NCBI GenBank assembly: GCA_947471745.1
Contig: CANJKZ010000474.1
Location: forward strand, 124,001-188,000
Length of the DNA stretch: 64,000 nt
Direction of reading: 5' to 3'
Source: Closterium sp. Naga37s-1
Taxonomy: Eukaryota > Streptophyta > Zygnematophyceae > Desmidiales > Closteriaceae
The notes below the pieces were generated by a model. That model was not told the DNA's origin. It saw nothing but the letters and a program-made list of their open reading frames with translations, and did no database searches. Every line of letters begins with the position of its first letter. Positions within the stretch are counted from its first letter, which is position 1. Below, piece after piece: positions 44,097-52,868 of this stretch. The position numbers and the translations under genes were made by a program.

Positions 44097-44299
44097 GGGG
44101 GGTATAACGAAAACAGCCCGTAATAAAATACGGTATGGATTCAACATGACAATACCAGTACCGTATACCATTTCAGCTATATCAATAAGTAACACATTCC
44201 ATGAGGTGAATACTGTATGCTGATACTACACCAAAGGAAGTCCTGAAAAAACCAAAGTAATTCTGTTAGTTTCAAGACCACATGTCTGGTTTAAAAAAA
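44097..44299 (+). repeat. DIRS-like terminal repeat A2, second part, and right end of the element
   Basis: GGGGGGTATAACG through ATGTCTGGTTTAAAAAA. Matches 17842-18075 but lacks about 35 bp near 44222. After it, host-like sequence begins. Confidence 0.8.
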
Positions 44300-44764
44300 C
44301 TAATACCTACTTTCCTGAAATTCCCAACCCAAGCCCAATATATATCTCAGAAACATTCCCCAACCCACCTCTATTTCTCCCTCCCACTACCACTCAACCC
44401 GCTGCAAAACCTCAGTCTGATCAGCTAGGGGACTGTCACTTCCAAATCCCTTACCAGCTGGACTCACCTGCACTCCATTTCCAGTCTCAACCAGCCAACA
44501 CCCCAGCCTCTCGGAACTCCTCTACGGCCTCTCATACTCCTCTCCACCCTTAGAAACTCCTCTCCACCCTTAATAACTCCTCTCCAGCCCCCCATAACTC
44601 CTCACCAGCCTCTCATAACTACTCTCCAGCCTCTCATGCTGTAACCTGCAGCACTGCAGCAGATTCAAGATCATGTGACCGCAAGTAGTATGCCCCTGCA
44701 CTAACTGCATCCGTATTCCAGCCTGTCCCTCCGTCCCTACTCCTCCACCTAAGGTTTAATCCAT
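44300..44764. other. 3' flank of the U-box gene with a short minisatellite
   Basis: No gene. From about 44515 to 44640 a unit of about 20 bp (AACTCCTCTCCAGCCTCTCA and variants) is repeated five to six times. The stretch probably contains the 3' untranslated region of the minus-strand U-box gene. Confidence 0.45.
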
Positions 44765-46873
44765 TTATCTCATTCCGCCGCGGCCCAGGGGTGTTGTTGG
44801 CCTGCTCCCTGCCATGGGCGTGCCAGGCTGGCTCCCAGCTACACTGCCGCCCGATCTGATCTGGGCGAACTCACGAAGCATCGCTAGGAGTGCTCGCGAA
44901 TCCGAATCGGGCTTGCCGTTACCCGCCAGTTTCACCAACGGAGGCAAACACCCCTCGCTGAGAATTTCGCTCATCGCGTCATCGCCATCGGCCTTCGCCA
45001 ACGAAAGTAACGTTCCCGCCGAAAGCTCCGCTGCCTTTTCCGAACCAGATTCCATGATCCCGATCAGGGTAAACTCCACATCCTCTTCCTTTCTCAACGC
45101 GTAGATACCCTGCGGGTACTTAACTAACGCGCAAAGCAACACCGCCGCTTTTTCCTCCACTCCCGCTTCGTCTTCCCCTTCCAGCAGCGCAAAGACTTGG
45201 CGAACCAGCCCGTGCTTAATCGCGTCTTCTGCAGCTTTCGGAAATAACGACAGGTTGTAAAGCGCAAGGCAGCAATCCTTCTTGGTACGCGCGCACGTCG
45301 CCTTTCGGAGGAGATTAATCAGCGGCGGGACAGCACCAGCCGACCACACAACCTTCTTATTCTCCTCCGCATTCGATAGCGCGAAAAGCGCCGCCGCGGC
45401 GTTCGATTTCGCCACCTCCGTCGCCTCGAACGATCCATCCGGTCTGGGACTCATGAGCGAACTGTTGATTGGATCATTAGCGTTAGCACCCCTCGGGGTT
45501 AGACACAGTCCGCCGCGCGATGTCTTTAAAACTTCGACCAGGTTCCTAACGCCGCCGGCGGAGACGACTTCCATGGCGCCGTCCCATTGAAGAGAGAGGT
45601 AAAGCGTAGCGGCCGACGCTTGCTCGACGATCGGACCGTCCGTTGAGAGCAGCATCTGCATCAACGGTCGGATGCCTCCCGCGGCGACCAGTCTCGTGCG
45701 ATTCTCCGGCGCCTCTTTCAGCGCGATCCTCAACGTGTGAACCGCCTCGCGACGCTGTGCGACGTCGCCTGTTCGCAGAGCGTCGATCAACGGTCGCATT
45801 TCAGTAACAGAACCCTGCTCGCTCGTGCGCCGGCTTCGTCGCGTCGGAGTCGCGCTTAGAAACTGCTTCGAATACGACACCGCCTCCTGCGGCGACGCGG
45901 ATCCGCGACGCGACCCCTGACGCTGCGCCCTCCCCGCGTTTCCCCCCGTGTTTCCAGACAAGAACGACCCGAGCGCTGCGTCGTTCTTCGCATCTTCATC
46001 CGCAGACGACAGCCACGGGTCGCTGCTATTCCGAGGCAGCACCCTCGGGCTCGCAGAAGCGTCGCACGGAGTCGCAGGTGACTGATCCCCTTTCCTACGG
46101 GGCGACATCGTCCGTTGGAGTGGGCCGTCGTTCGCGCTTGGCCGAAGATGCTTAGGAATTGCTGGTGGTATGTTCGCAGCGGCGGGAACGGCGGAAACGT
46201 AGGCGTTAGCAGAGGAGGAATTGGTGAGTTTTATAGGCGTCTCGACCGCGGCAGGGCCAGAACCGCCTGCAGAGCTGCCCGCAGTCGAAGCGCCGGGAGT
46301 CGAACCGTTGTCACTATTAGATTGCAACGAGTGGCGCCGCTCAAGAATCGACTGCGGGGAGATTCGTGGCGACGCTGCGCTGCCTCCGGCGCCGGTCGCG
46401 GCGGAACTCCCGGCGGAACCTGCGGCTGCGCGATCCGCTGCCGCTGCTGCTGCTGCCCGAGCCTTCGCCAAATCGAACCGCTCTCCGGAAGCGGGGGATG
46501 GCGGAATCGACGGGTTGCGAGTATTCTCCCCAGCTGGCGTCAGCGGACTCGACGGACGGAGCGGCTTGAGCGTCACCATGTGGGACTTGCACCAATCGGA
46601 AATGAGCTTCTGGAGCGCCTCGTTGGGCGTGAGCATTTGGTGCGTGAGCGGCTCGCCGTTTTTGGGACACGTGGTTCTTCCTTGAGCGAACCAGCGCTCG
46701 ATGTAGACGCGCTCGAAGCTTTTACCGGAGCTGATTATAACGGGGTCGCGCATAACCTCGCTGGAGAGTGGGCATATGAATTCTTGAGGGAAGGAAACGC
46801 GTGGGGAGGGAATGGACGTTGCCGGAGGCCTTCGAATGGCGGACTCCTGCCGTAGCCAATCAACAGCCGCCAT
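44765..46873 (-). CDS. Plant U-box / armadillo-repeat E3 ubiquitin ligase
   Basis: A 702-residue protein, single exon, start in a plant-like context (AACAATGGCGGC on the minus strand), TAA stop. U-box at residues about 29-98: EFICPLSSEVMRDPVIISSG, then SFERVYIERWF, TTCPKNGEPL and LTPNEALQKLISDWC, the fold that recruits an E2. A long low-complexity Ser/Ala/Pro region (about 105-350) follows. Then about six ARM repeats (about 356-680; for example NAAAALFALSNAEENKKVV and GAVPPLINLLRKA), which usually bind substrates. No UND domain precedes the U-box, so it resembles the short-N-terminus plant PUBs (PUB38-41 type). A cytosolic ubiquitin ligase; substrate unknown. It is the only clear host gene here. 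Confidence 0.93.
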   Translation of the reverse strand: MAAVDWLRQESAIRRPPATSIPSPRVSFPQEFICPLSSEVMRDPVIISSGKSFERVYIERWFAQGRTTCPKNGEPLTHQMLTPNEALQKLISDWCKSHMVTLKPLRPSSPLTPAGENTRNPSIPPSPASGERFDLAKARAAAAAAADRAAAGSAGSSAATGAGGSAASPRISPQSILERRHSLQSNSDNGSTPGASTAGSSAGGSGPAAVETPIKLTNSSSANAYVSAVPAAANIPPAIPKHLRPSANDGPLQRTMSPRRKGDQSPATPCDASASPRVLPRNSSDPWLSSADEDAKNDAALGSFLSGNTGGNAGRAQRQGSRRGSASPQEAVSYSKQFLSATPTRRSRRTSEQGSVTEMRPLIDALRTGDVAQRREAVHTLRIALKEAPENRTRLVAAGGIRPLMQMLLSTDGPIVEQASAATLYLSLQWDGAMEVVSAGGVRNLVEVLKTSRGGLCLTPRGANANDPINSSLMSPRPDGSFEATEVAKSNAAAALFALSNAEENKKVVWSAGAVPPLINLLRKATCARTKKDCCLALYNLSLFPKAAEDAIKHGLVRQVFALLEGEDEAGVEEKAAVLLCALVKYPQGIYALRKEEDVEFTLIGIMESGSEKAAELSAGTLLSLAKADGDDAMSEILSEGCLPPLVKLAGNGKPDSDSRALLAMLREFAQIRSGGSVAGSQPGTPMAGSRPTTPLGRGGMR

Positions 46874-48136
46874 TGTTGCGTCAATTTCGCCGCAGCTAAC
46901 GGTCAGAGGTGATCAAGAGCTAGTGGTCCAGCAGCACACGGAGCTAAACGAGAAACCCGATAATCTGACTAAGGCACAAGGTTGGTAACTCCTTGTGAAG
47001 GTATGCGACACTTTTCGACGGAACGGTGCGTCTAAACAGCTAGAAAAAAAGTGCAGTAAGAAACCTGTATCGAGTAGTATTGTACTGTCCACCTAAGCGA
47101 AAGTTTGCTCTAGACTGGACGTGTTGTATCTTTTCACTCGATGCTAGTTTCTGTAGCGAATGGCTTGCTCGGACTTGATGCTGGAGGGAGAATTCTAAAA
47201 GATGCTCGTTCTTCACAGCCATGACTCATGCATAACAGTACCATCCCCCTGACTTGAAAATGGAGGACAAGAGATGGAGGCCACAAGATGCACTGCCTGC
47301 CATGCTTGTGGATGAGAAAACGGCGAGAGGAAACGCGACAGGAAACCTGCAATTGGTTCCTTGCGCAGTGAGGCCAACTGAAAGGCTTCAATGTGGGAAA
47401 CGGAGAAACCGAACCGATGAAACTCTGATGCTTGTTTGCACGATGCCGCACGGTCTGCCAGGAGGAGGTGGGAAGGGGGCCAAGGGGTGGGTGGGAGGGA
47501 AGGGCTGTAGGATGCAGACCTGTACTCTATGAAAAAATGCCCTGATTTGGCAGCAGAACGGGGTGTAAGGCTATGACGCGTTTAGCCCAAAAAGGGTAAT
47601 TCTAACCGTGGCCACCAGAAACTAAGGGATTTTCATGTCCACGATCGGTTCGAGATGTTTGAAAATATGCGCGCTACCCGCCCCCAGCTTCAAATCCTTC
47701 CTTTTATCCACCCAGTGTCGGTCACTAGTGATATGATGAAGGAACCTTGTTTAGCTGCGCTGGTTCGAGATTTGTTGGGCTGGTTGCTTGGGAGCACCAC
47801 CACACAGTGACCACGAGATTACAGTGCAGACACGAAATCCGCGGCGTGAGCATAGCCACAAAACGACCATGGGCTGACCTGTCTTATCTGTTCCAGCAGC
47901 CCCTGCGCTGCGAAACTGTACTGTCCGTCAAACAGACAATTCTTGCGCGCGCCATGCAAGCCAATGCCGCATTCTGTTGTTCAAAGTTTGTCGGATGTGG
48001 AACGCCGAGATGTAACTACTCTGGAATCTCGAGATCGGACGGTTATAATCTCTCGACATACATTGCCGTTGTTCGATCGAACGGGGTCGATCGATCGAGA
48101 TATCCACATTAGTTTGGTTTGGGTTTGGGCCAAACA

Positions 48137-48177
48137 CAACAAAGCAAGCTGCCAAGCACAACTTCTGCGCCAAACAC
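48137..48177. repeat. 41-bp direct repeat, copy 1
   Basis: CAACAAAGCAAGCTGCCAAG onward through GCGCCAAACAC, identical to 48247-48287. The copies start 110 bp apart, so this is a tandem duplication with a partly diverged spacer. Confidence 0.8.
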
Positions 48178-48246
48178 GTCATCCCTAGGTCTCGATCGAT
48201 CGTGGGCGTGGACGGTTTTATGACTCCTCGCTCGAACGGATTACAC

Positions 48247-48287
48247 CAACAAAGCAAGCTGCCAAGCACAACTTCTGCGCCAAACAC
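48247..48287. repeat. 41-bp direct repeat, copy 2
   Basis: Identical to 48137-48177. Confidence 0.8.
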
Positions 48288-50027
48288 TCATCCAGCCAGC
48301 AGTTGCTAACCCCAATGTTTTCGAGAATGAAAGTAAATCTTAAAAAAAACACACAAAAAAAACCTCTAAACCAAACGCACCTACACTCACCTCCCATTTT
48401 CACTCTTTAAAACGAATCTAGCAGATGCATTTCGCCACGGGAACGATCTGATAGACAAATGGGTAAATGTGAACTTCGAAGTTACGAGTTCATATATATC
48501 TCGAGATAATAAAGAAGAAAACCATTGTTGAGTCCAGGTAAAAACGTTTTCTGAACGCATTCTTCGTTGCAAGTTTAAAACCGTCGTGTCAGTTTTACTG
48601 AAAGATTCGATGGAGCGGACAAAAACAAGCGGGCTGTCGCCAGTTTTCTTCTGCAAATGGGCAACAATCTACACTTCAGGTAAAACTGATAACTGGTTAT
48701 CAAACATTGAAGTGTAGTCACACAGAAGTTCCCTCTAGAGGCAGGAGAATGTGTATATCCAGGGCAGTGAGGGATGAGGTGGAAAGGAAATGTGAAGCAC
48801 GATGCGCGGGGAGTGAAATAAGGGGCGGGATGCCTTGGCGTATCTTGCATTTAGATGATATTTACATCTCTATATGTGTGGTCAGTGGTTACGCAAACCG
48901 CTCAAGGGTAAGGATTCGTGGTCAGCATTAACGTGATCAGCGAACCTGCCACAACAAATCTCGGGGTGTGGTGGCAAAAAAAAAATCACAGCCAAAGGTG
49001 TCACGTGGAGACGCCAGTAGCCAACCAATAGATAGCTTTTACAGCGGTGAGGAATAGATGAGTCTGACGATGACGTGACGCGATGCATCGCACCTGTATT
49101 TTCCGCTTCCAACAAAACATGCCAGCCGTGCCAACATGTGCACGAATCAGAAGTAGGCAACTGATCAAAGATGTCATCCTAGGTGAGCCCTTGGCAGCTG
49201 GCAGTAGTACACAAGATGTCCAACCTTCTACTGTGCATCTGCTAATACTTATCTAAACAAGGAACATCGTGCGTTCGAACACGGGAAACGGAACGTCGTT
49301 TAAAGTCGCGCAGAATACGTACATGTATATAAACACACCTCGATTACACGGTTACCCAGGCACGCCAAGGTAAATCAGCAAAGAATTCCATGAAATTTAA
49401 AATGAACAAAATACACTCCCATTTTACCTTTTGTAAATTCGGAAAAGGCCAGCTAAACGGTGTGAAGTTTACACTCTTTTCCATGCTAAAATGAGATTAA
49501 CTTAAACGAACACAACTTGTACATTTTGAAGTCTACCCTTGCCAACACATGTAAAATTGTACACCTTGATTGGTCAAAGGGTGCAAAAGACACGAAGCTC
49601 GAAATACTTTTTAAAGAAGCCTCCTATAATGTGGAGTAGTTGGTGATACTAATACCAATCGGCTTCAAAGCAACATTACTTAACCTACTGCAACTTGTGG
49701 CTGGAACTTTTTGTTGACCTTTGTTTTAGCTTAACACGTCTATGCTATTTTAACCCGGCTTAGTGTTGAAAATGTGACTATTAAATATATCGCGTATAAC
49801 TCACTCAACACCGTGTCATTCCTACTCGAAACTTGCAACAAGTCGTTGCCTGTGTGAATTGGTGCGTATTTTTGTCATCTTATCACTAAAATCTATTGAC
49901 TTGTGGAACGATGGATCTCCATAACACGAACCATCATCGAGCATCAGATTATCGATTCATATGGGTCGATTGTTTCATGCGACCGATGCTTTCCGACATT
50001 TCAAACAATCGTACGGTTGCATGTAAT

Positions 50028-50160
50028 GTTAGAATCTTAGGCAAGGTGGGATTGGACTATCGAAAGTTTGGTACAAAAGGAAAACCTAAGGGGTTGAACC
50101 CCACAGTGAGTACCCCACTAAAGCCTACCTAAACTATAACATATAAACATATGTTTGACA
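50028..50160 (-). repeat. Copia I 3' LTR
   Basis: 133 bp; in element orientation TGTCAAACATATGTTTATAT to AAGATTCTAACA. Contains the family core (GTGGGGTACTC, GTACCAAACTTTC). The 5' LTR is missing, so no dating. Confidence 0.85.
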
Positions 50161-50386
50161 CACCCCCATAGGCAAAGTGGGGGAGAACAGAGTGTCACAA
50201 GGCCAGACAGGAAGTGCAAAACAAGCTCAGGGTGGATCACAACGTCACCACGCAGTCTGAGCACAAGCAAAAGGCCACAAGGCCAGTTCACATGCAGATA
50301 TATATGTGTAACAACAACAGCACAGTGATATCTACCTACAAGAGCAAGCATGCAGGTATACATATAGATCACAGTACAAACAAAGC

Positions 50387-51997
50387 CTACAGCAAGTGAG
50401 GAAGCGTGGGAACAAGGCCTAACAAAGTGCAGAAACGCTGATGATCACCAGGCGGAAGCGCCTTGGTAAATATATCAACAGTGTTGGCCCGAGTGGCCAC
50501 GTAAGCAAGACGAAGCTGGCCACGGTGCTGCAGCTCTCGAGCAAGGAAGTAACGTAGAGCGATGTGCTTCGTTCTGTGCTCCAGTCTGTGATCCTGACAC
50601 AAGGCAATGGCAGCCTTGTTGTCGACGTACAGAACTGGAGGAAAACGAGGCCGCTCTCCCAAGTCGATCAGCAGGTAGGTGAGCCAGCGTAGATCCTGTG
50701 CAGCCATGGCTATGGCGTAGATCTCGGCCTCACAGCTGGAGCCGAGAACTGAAGACGAACGTGTAGAATGCCAGGAAACTGAACAAGAACCAAGGCTGAA
50801 GATGTAACCCTGTGACGACCGCTGCGTAGCCTGGTCGTCAACCCAAGAGGCGTCCGAGTGACTAGTGAGGACAACGTCACCCCGTCCTCCAAGCACGAGC
50901 CCCATGCCCGATGTACTGCACAAGTAGCGTAGTACCCTCTTAGCAGCATCCATGTGCACCTTTCGGTGCCGACCAGGAGCCACGTCACGAGCCAAAAGGC
51001 CAAGAGGGTACGCAAGGTCAGGACGAGTGCAGGTCATCAGGTACATGAGGCAGCCCACTAGCTCTGGGTAAGGACCACTCGGCTCTACGGACTCGTCCGA
51101 AGGTGGAGCTGAGAGCGATTGACCTGTAGCCAGAGGAGTGGCCTGTGCTGAGGACCAGGTGAAGCCGAAGCGCTGAAGGGCCCGCTGCACCATGTGTGAC
51201 TGAGTCAGTGTGATGGTGCGGCGAGCTCTGTCCCGGGTGATCTGCAAGCCAAGATAGTTGCACAGCTCACCCAGGTCTGTGCACGTGTGTCTGTTCTGCA
51301 GCGCCGACTTCACCAGGGCGAGAGCCTCAGTGTCAGCAGTGGCAAAGACCAAGTCGTCGACGTACACGAGGATGTAGAACGGCGGCAGCGAAGTGTCGGT
51401 GCGCAGAAACAGCGACGGGTCAGCAGTCGACGGAGCAAACCCAAGAGCCGCAAGTGTCGTCCTCAGTGTGTCGAGCCACTCACGTGGCGCCTGGCGGAGA
51501 CTGTAGACCGGCCGCCGGAGGCTCCACTGGGTACCAGGAGGGAACGACCCAATGAAGCCAGGAGGGCGGCGCAGCCATATCTCCTCGTGCAGGCTGCCCT
51601 GTAAGAAGGCTGTGCTGAAGTCAAGAGAGTGAAGCTCGTAGTCACGCTGAGCGGCAACGTGTAGCAGCACCCGAAGAGTGGTCATCTTCGGGGTGGGGGA
51701 GAAGGTCTGGACTCCCTCTCGCTGACTGAAGCCTCGAGCCACGTAACGAGCCTTGAAGACCGGCGGAGAACCTGGCGGCCGCTTCACCCTGAAAATCCAC
51801 ATGCCACTGACGATGTTCGCCCCAGGAGGGGGAACCTTGTCGACGTAGGTGCCTGTGGACTTCCAGGATGCCATCTCTGCGTCCATGGCTGTCTGCCACT
51901 GAGAGGAGTACTCACCCGCGATCGCCTCAGCGTAAGAGCGCGGGGTAGGGATGTCTGGTGCATCCGGGTCTCCCTCAGGGGCAAGCAGCATGGCCAC
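50387..51997 (-). CDS. Copia I reverse transcriptase and RNase H, open frame
   Basis: 536 codons open on the minus strand, ending at TAG 50387-50389 at the place where sister copies end. It starts within the region before RT (LLAPEGDPDAPDIPTPRSYA), then MDAEMASWKSTGTYVDKV, RT with FYILVYVDDLVFATADTEA (about 51335-51391) and RNase H (SDASWVDDQATQRSS, SSCEAEIYAIAMAAQ, KHIALRYFLAREL). Motifs are intact. It is a fragment of a polyprotein (further linker at 51998-52731 is frame-shifted), so it has no natural start here. Confidence 0.8.
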   Translation of the reverse strand: MAMLLAPEGDPDAPDIPTPRSYAEAIAGEYSSQWQTAMDAEMASWKSTGTYVDKVPPPGANIVSGMWIFRVKRPPGSPPVFKARYVARGFSQREGVQTFSPTPKMTTLRVLLHVAAQRDYELHSLDFSTAFLQGSLHEEIWLRRPPGFIGSFPPGTQWSLRRPVYSLRQAPREWLDTLRTTLAALGFAPSTADPSLFLRTDTSLPPFYILVYVDDLVFATADTEALALVKSALQNRHTCTDLGELCNYLGLQITRDRARRTITLTQSHMVQRALQRFGFTWSSAQATPLATGQSLSAPPSDESVEPSGPYPELVGCLMYLMTCTRPDLAYPLGLLARDVAPGRHRKVHMDAAKRVLRYLCSTSGMGLVLGGRGDVVLTSHSDASWVDDQATQRSSQGYIFSLGSCSVSWHSTRSSSVLGSSCEAEIYAIAMAAQDLRWLTYLLIDLGERPRFPPVLYVDNKAAIALCQDHRLEHRTKHIALRYFLARELQHRGQLRLAYVATRANTVDIFTKALPPGDHQRFCTLLGLVPTLPHLL

Positions 51998-52730
51998 GAG
52001 ATGAGGCGCAGCGGCTGCAAGACACTCAAGGTCCTCCTGCCTGTCCTCAAGGACGTCCGTGCCAAGAGCACACTCACCCCCGACGGACGGAGGACAGACA
52101 GACTCAGACTCAGCAACAAGACTAGCGGCACAGTCTAGACGACAGGCAGCAGCAAATTGAACAAGCTCAGCGACTAAGGCAGACGCAGTAGCAGACTCAA
52201 AAGACGGGTCGGTGACAACAGTAGCAAGCAGACGCGTGACAGTAGAGTGCTCAGCACGAAACTGGTCAAACGCAGGGTCAGCAACGATAGGCAGAGAGGA
52301 CGCAGGGGGGGACGGCAGAGGAACACGCGGCGGAGGAGAGGAAGGACGACGAACTACAAGGTGAGGGCCGGAGACAGCCGGTTGCCGCTGACGAGGAACA
52401 CGACGACCGGAACGACCAGAACGGACATGTGAGACAGGACGCGACGCAGGCTCACGACGCTCAGCAAGGCCCCCAGTCTGCTCTGTGTACGGAGAAGGAG
52501 CAGGCAGCGGTGAGCCAGGCTGTAACGGAAGACCAGTAGACGAGGGAAGACTGAGAACCTGGCGAAGTGCAGAGTCAGGTGGTGGCTGAGACGACGGAGA
52601 CGGCGGAGCGAAGAACAGGCGCGGCTGAGCAGTGCCACCAGCACCAGCAGCTCCAGCACCTCCAGCAGCTCCAGCACCTCCAGCAGCTCCAGCACCTCCA
52701 GCAGCTCCAGTACCCTCAGCAGCTCCAGCA

Positions 52731-52868
52731 CTGTACGACGCTGTAGTTGCGCGCTACTCCTCCCCGGCCACTGCAGCCATAGGTCGGCTCATGTTACCCT
52801 ACTTGTTCCCCGACCTTTCCTCGTTCACCACTGCTGAGGACCTCATTTCTCACCTGCGCTCTATTGAC
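52731..52868 (+). pseudogene. Inverted copia gag fragment between two pol remnants
   Basis: About 46 codons of Gag core (LYDAVVARYSSPATAAIG then LMLPYLFPDLSSF, ending SHLRS) on the plus strand, wedged between minus-strand elements I and J. The left junction is inside the linker repeat of I, the right one inside the RT of J (at GACTTCACGTGGGC). No LTR, no target duplication. It marks an inversion or an aberrant joining. Confidence 0.75.

Larger units (their letters stand above)
10252..44299 (+). mobile_element. DIRS-like (tyrosine recombinase) retrotransposon expanded by nested insertions
   Basis: Taking out the nested elements leaves one element: terminal repeat pieces A1 then B1, a Gag with zinc knuckle, a DIRS-type RT and RNase H, a tyrosine recombinase, then terminal repeats B2 and A2. 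The RT has YVDDIVFL. The RNase H has VDASFHG and WIPRELNSHADGLSK, followed by WGPHSIDLFA, a combination typical of DIRS. The recombinase replaces an integrase. The outer ends carry TTTAAAAA-type sequence and no target duplication, as expected for recombinase-driven insertion. All genes have stops or frameshifts. Its own DNA is about 6 kb; the rest of the 34 kb is inserted material. Confidence 0.82.
46874..50027. other. Host-like intergenic region
   Basis: About 3.1 kb of balanced base composition upstream of the U-box gene. Small open frames (up to 121 codons) show no recognisable domain and are not called. The first few hundred bases should contain the U-box promoter and 5' untranslated region. 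A duplicated 41-bp segment and TCGATCGATCGA-type palindromes lie at 48080-48290. No transposon ends are visible until 50028. Confidence 0.55.
50028..52731 (-). mobile_element. Ty1/copia element I, 3' part
   Basis: Minus-strand copia: 3' LTR (50028-50160), polypurine tract (minus strand of CACCCCCATAGG, 50161-50172), 3' untranslated block, RNase H, RT and part of the Ala/Pro/Gly linker. It ends at about 52731 inside the linker, where a short inverted gag piece begins. 5' LTR, gag, protease and integrase core are absent. Confidence 0.85.

Noticed and set aside
47134..48112. Small genes upstream of the U-box gene
   Set aside because: Open frames of 90-121 codons on both strands with no recognisable domain, no supporting context and ordinary chance length.
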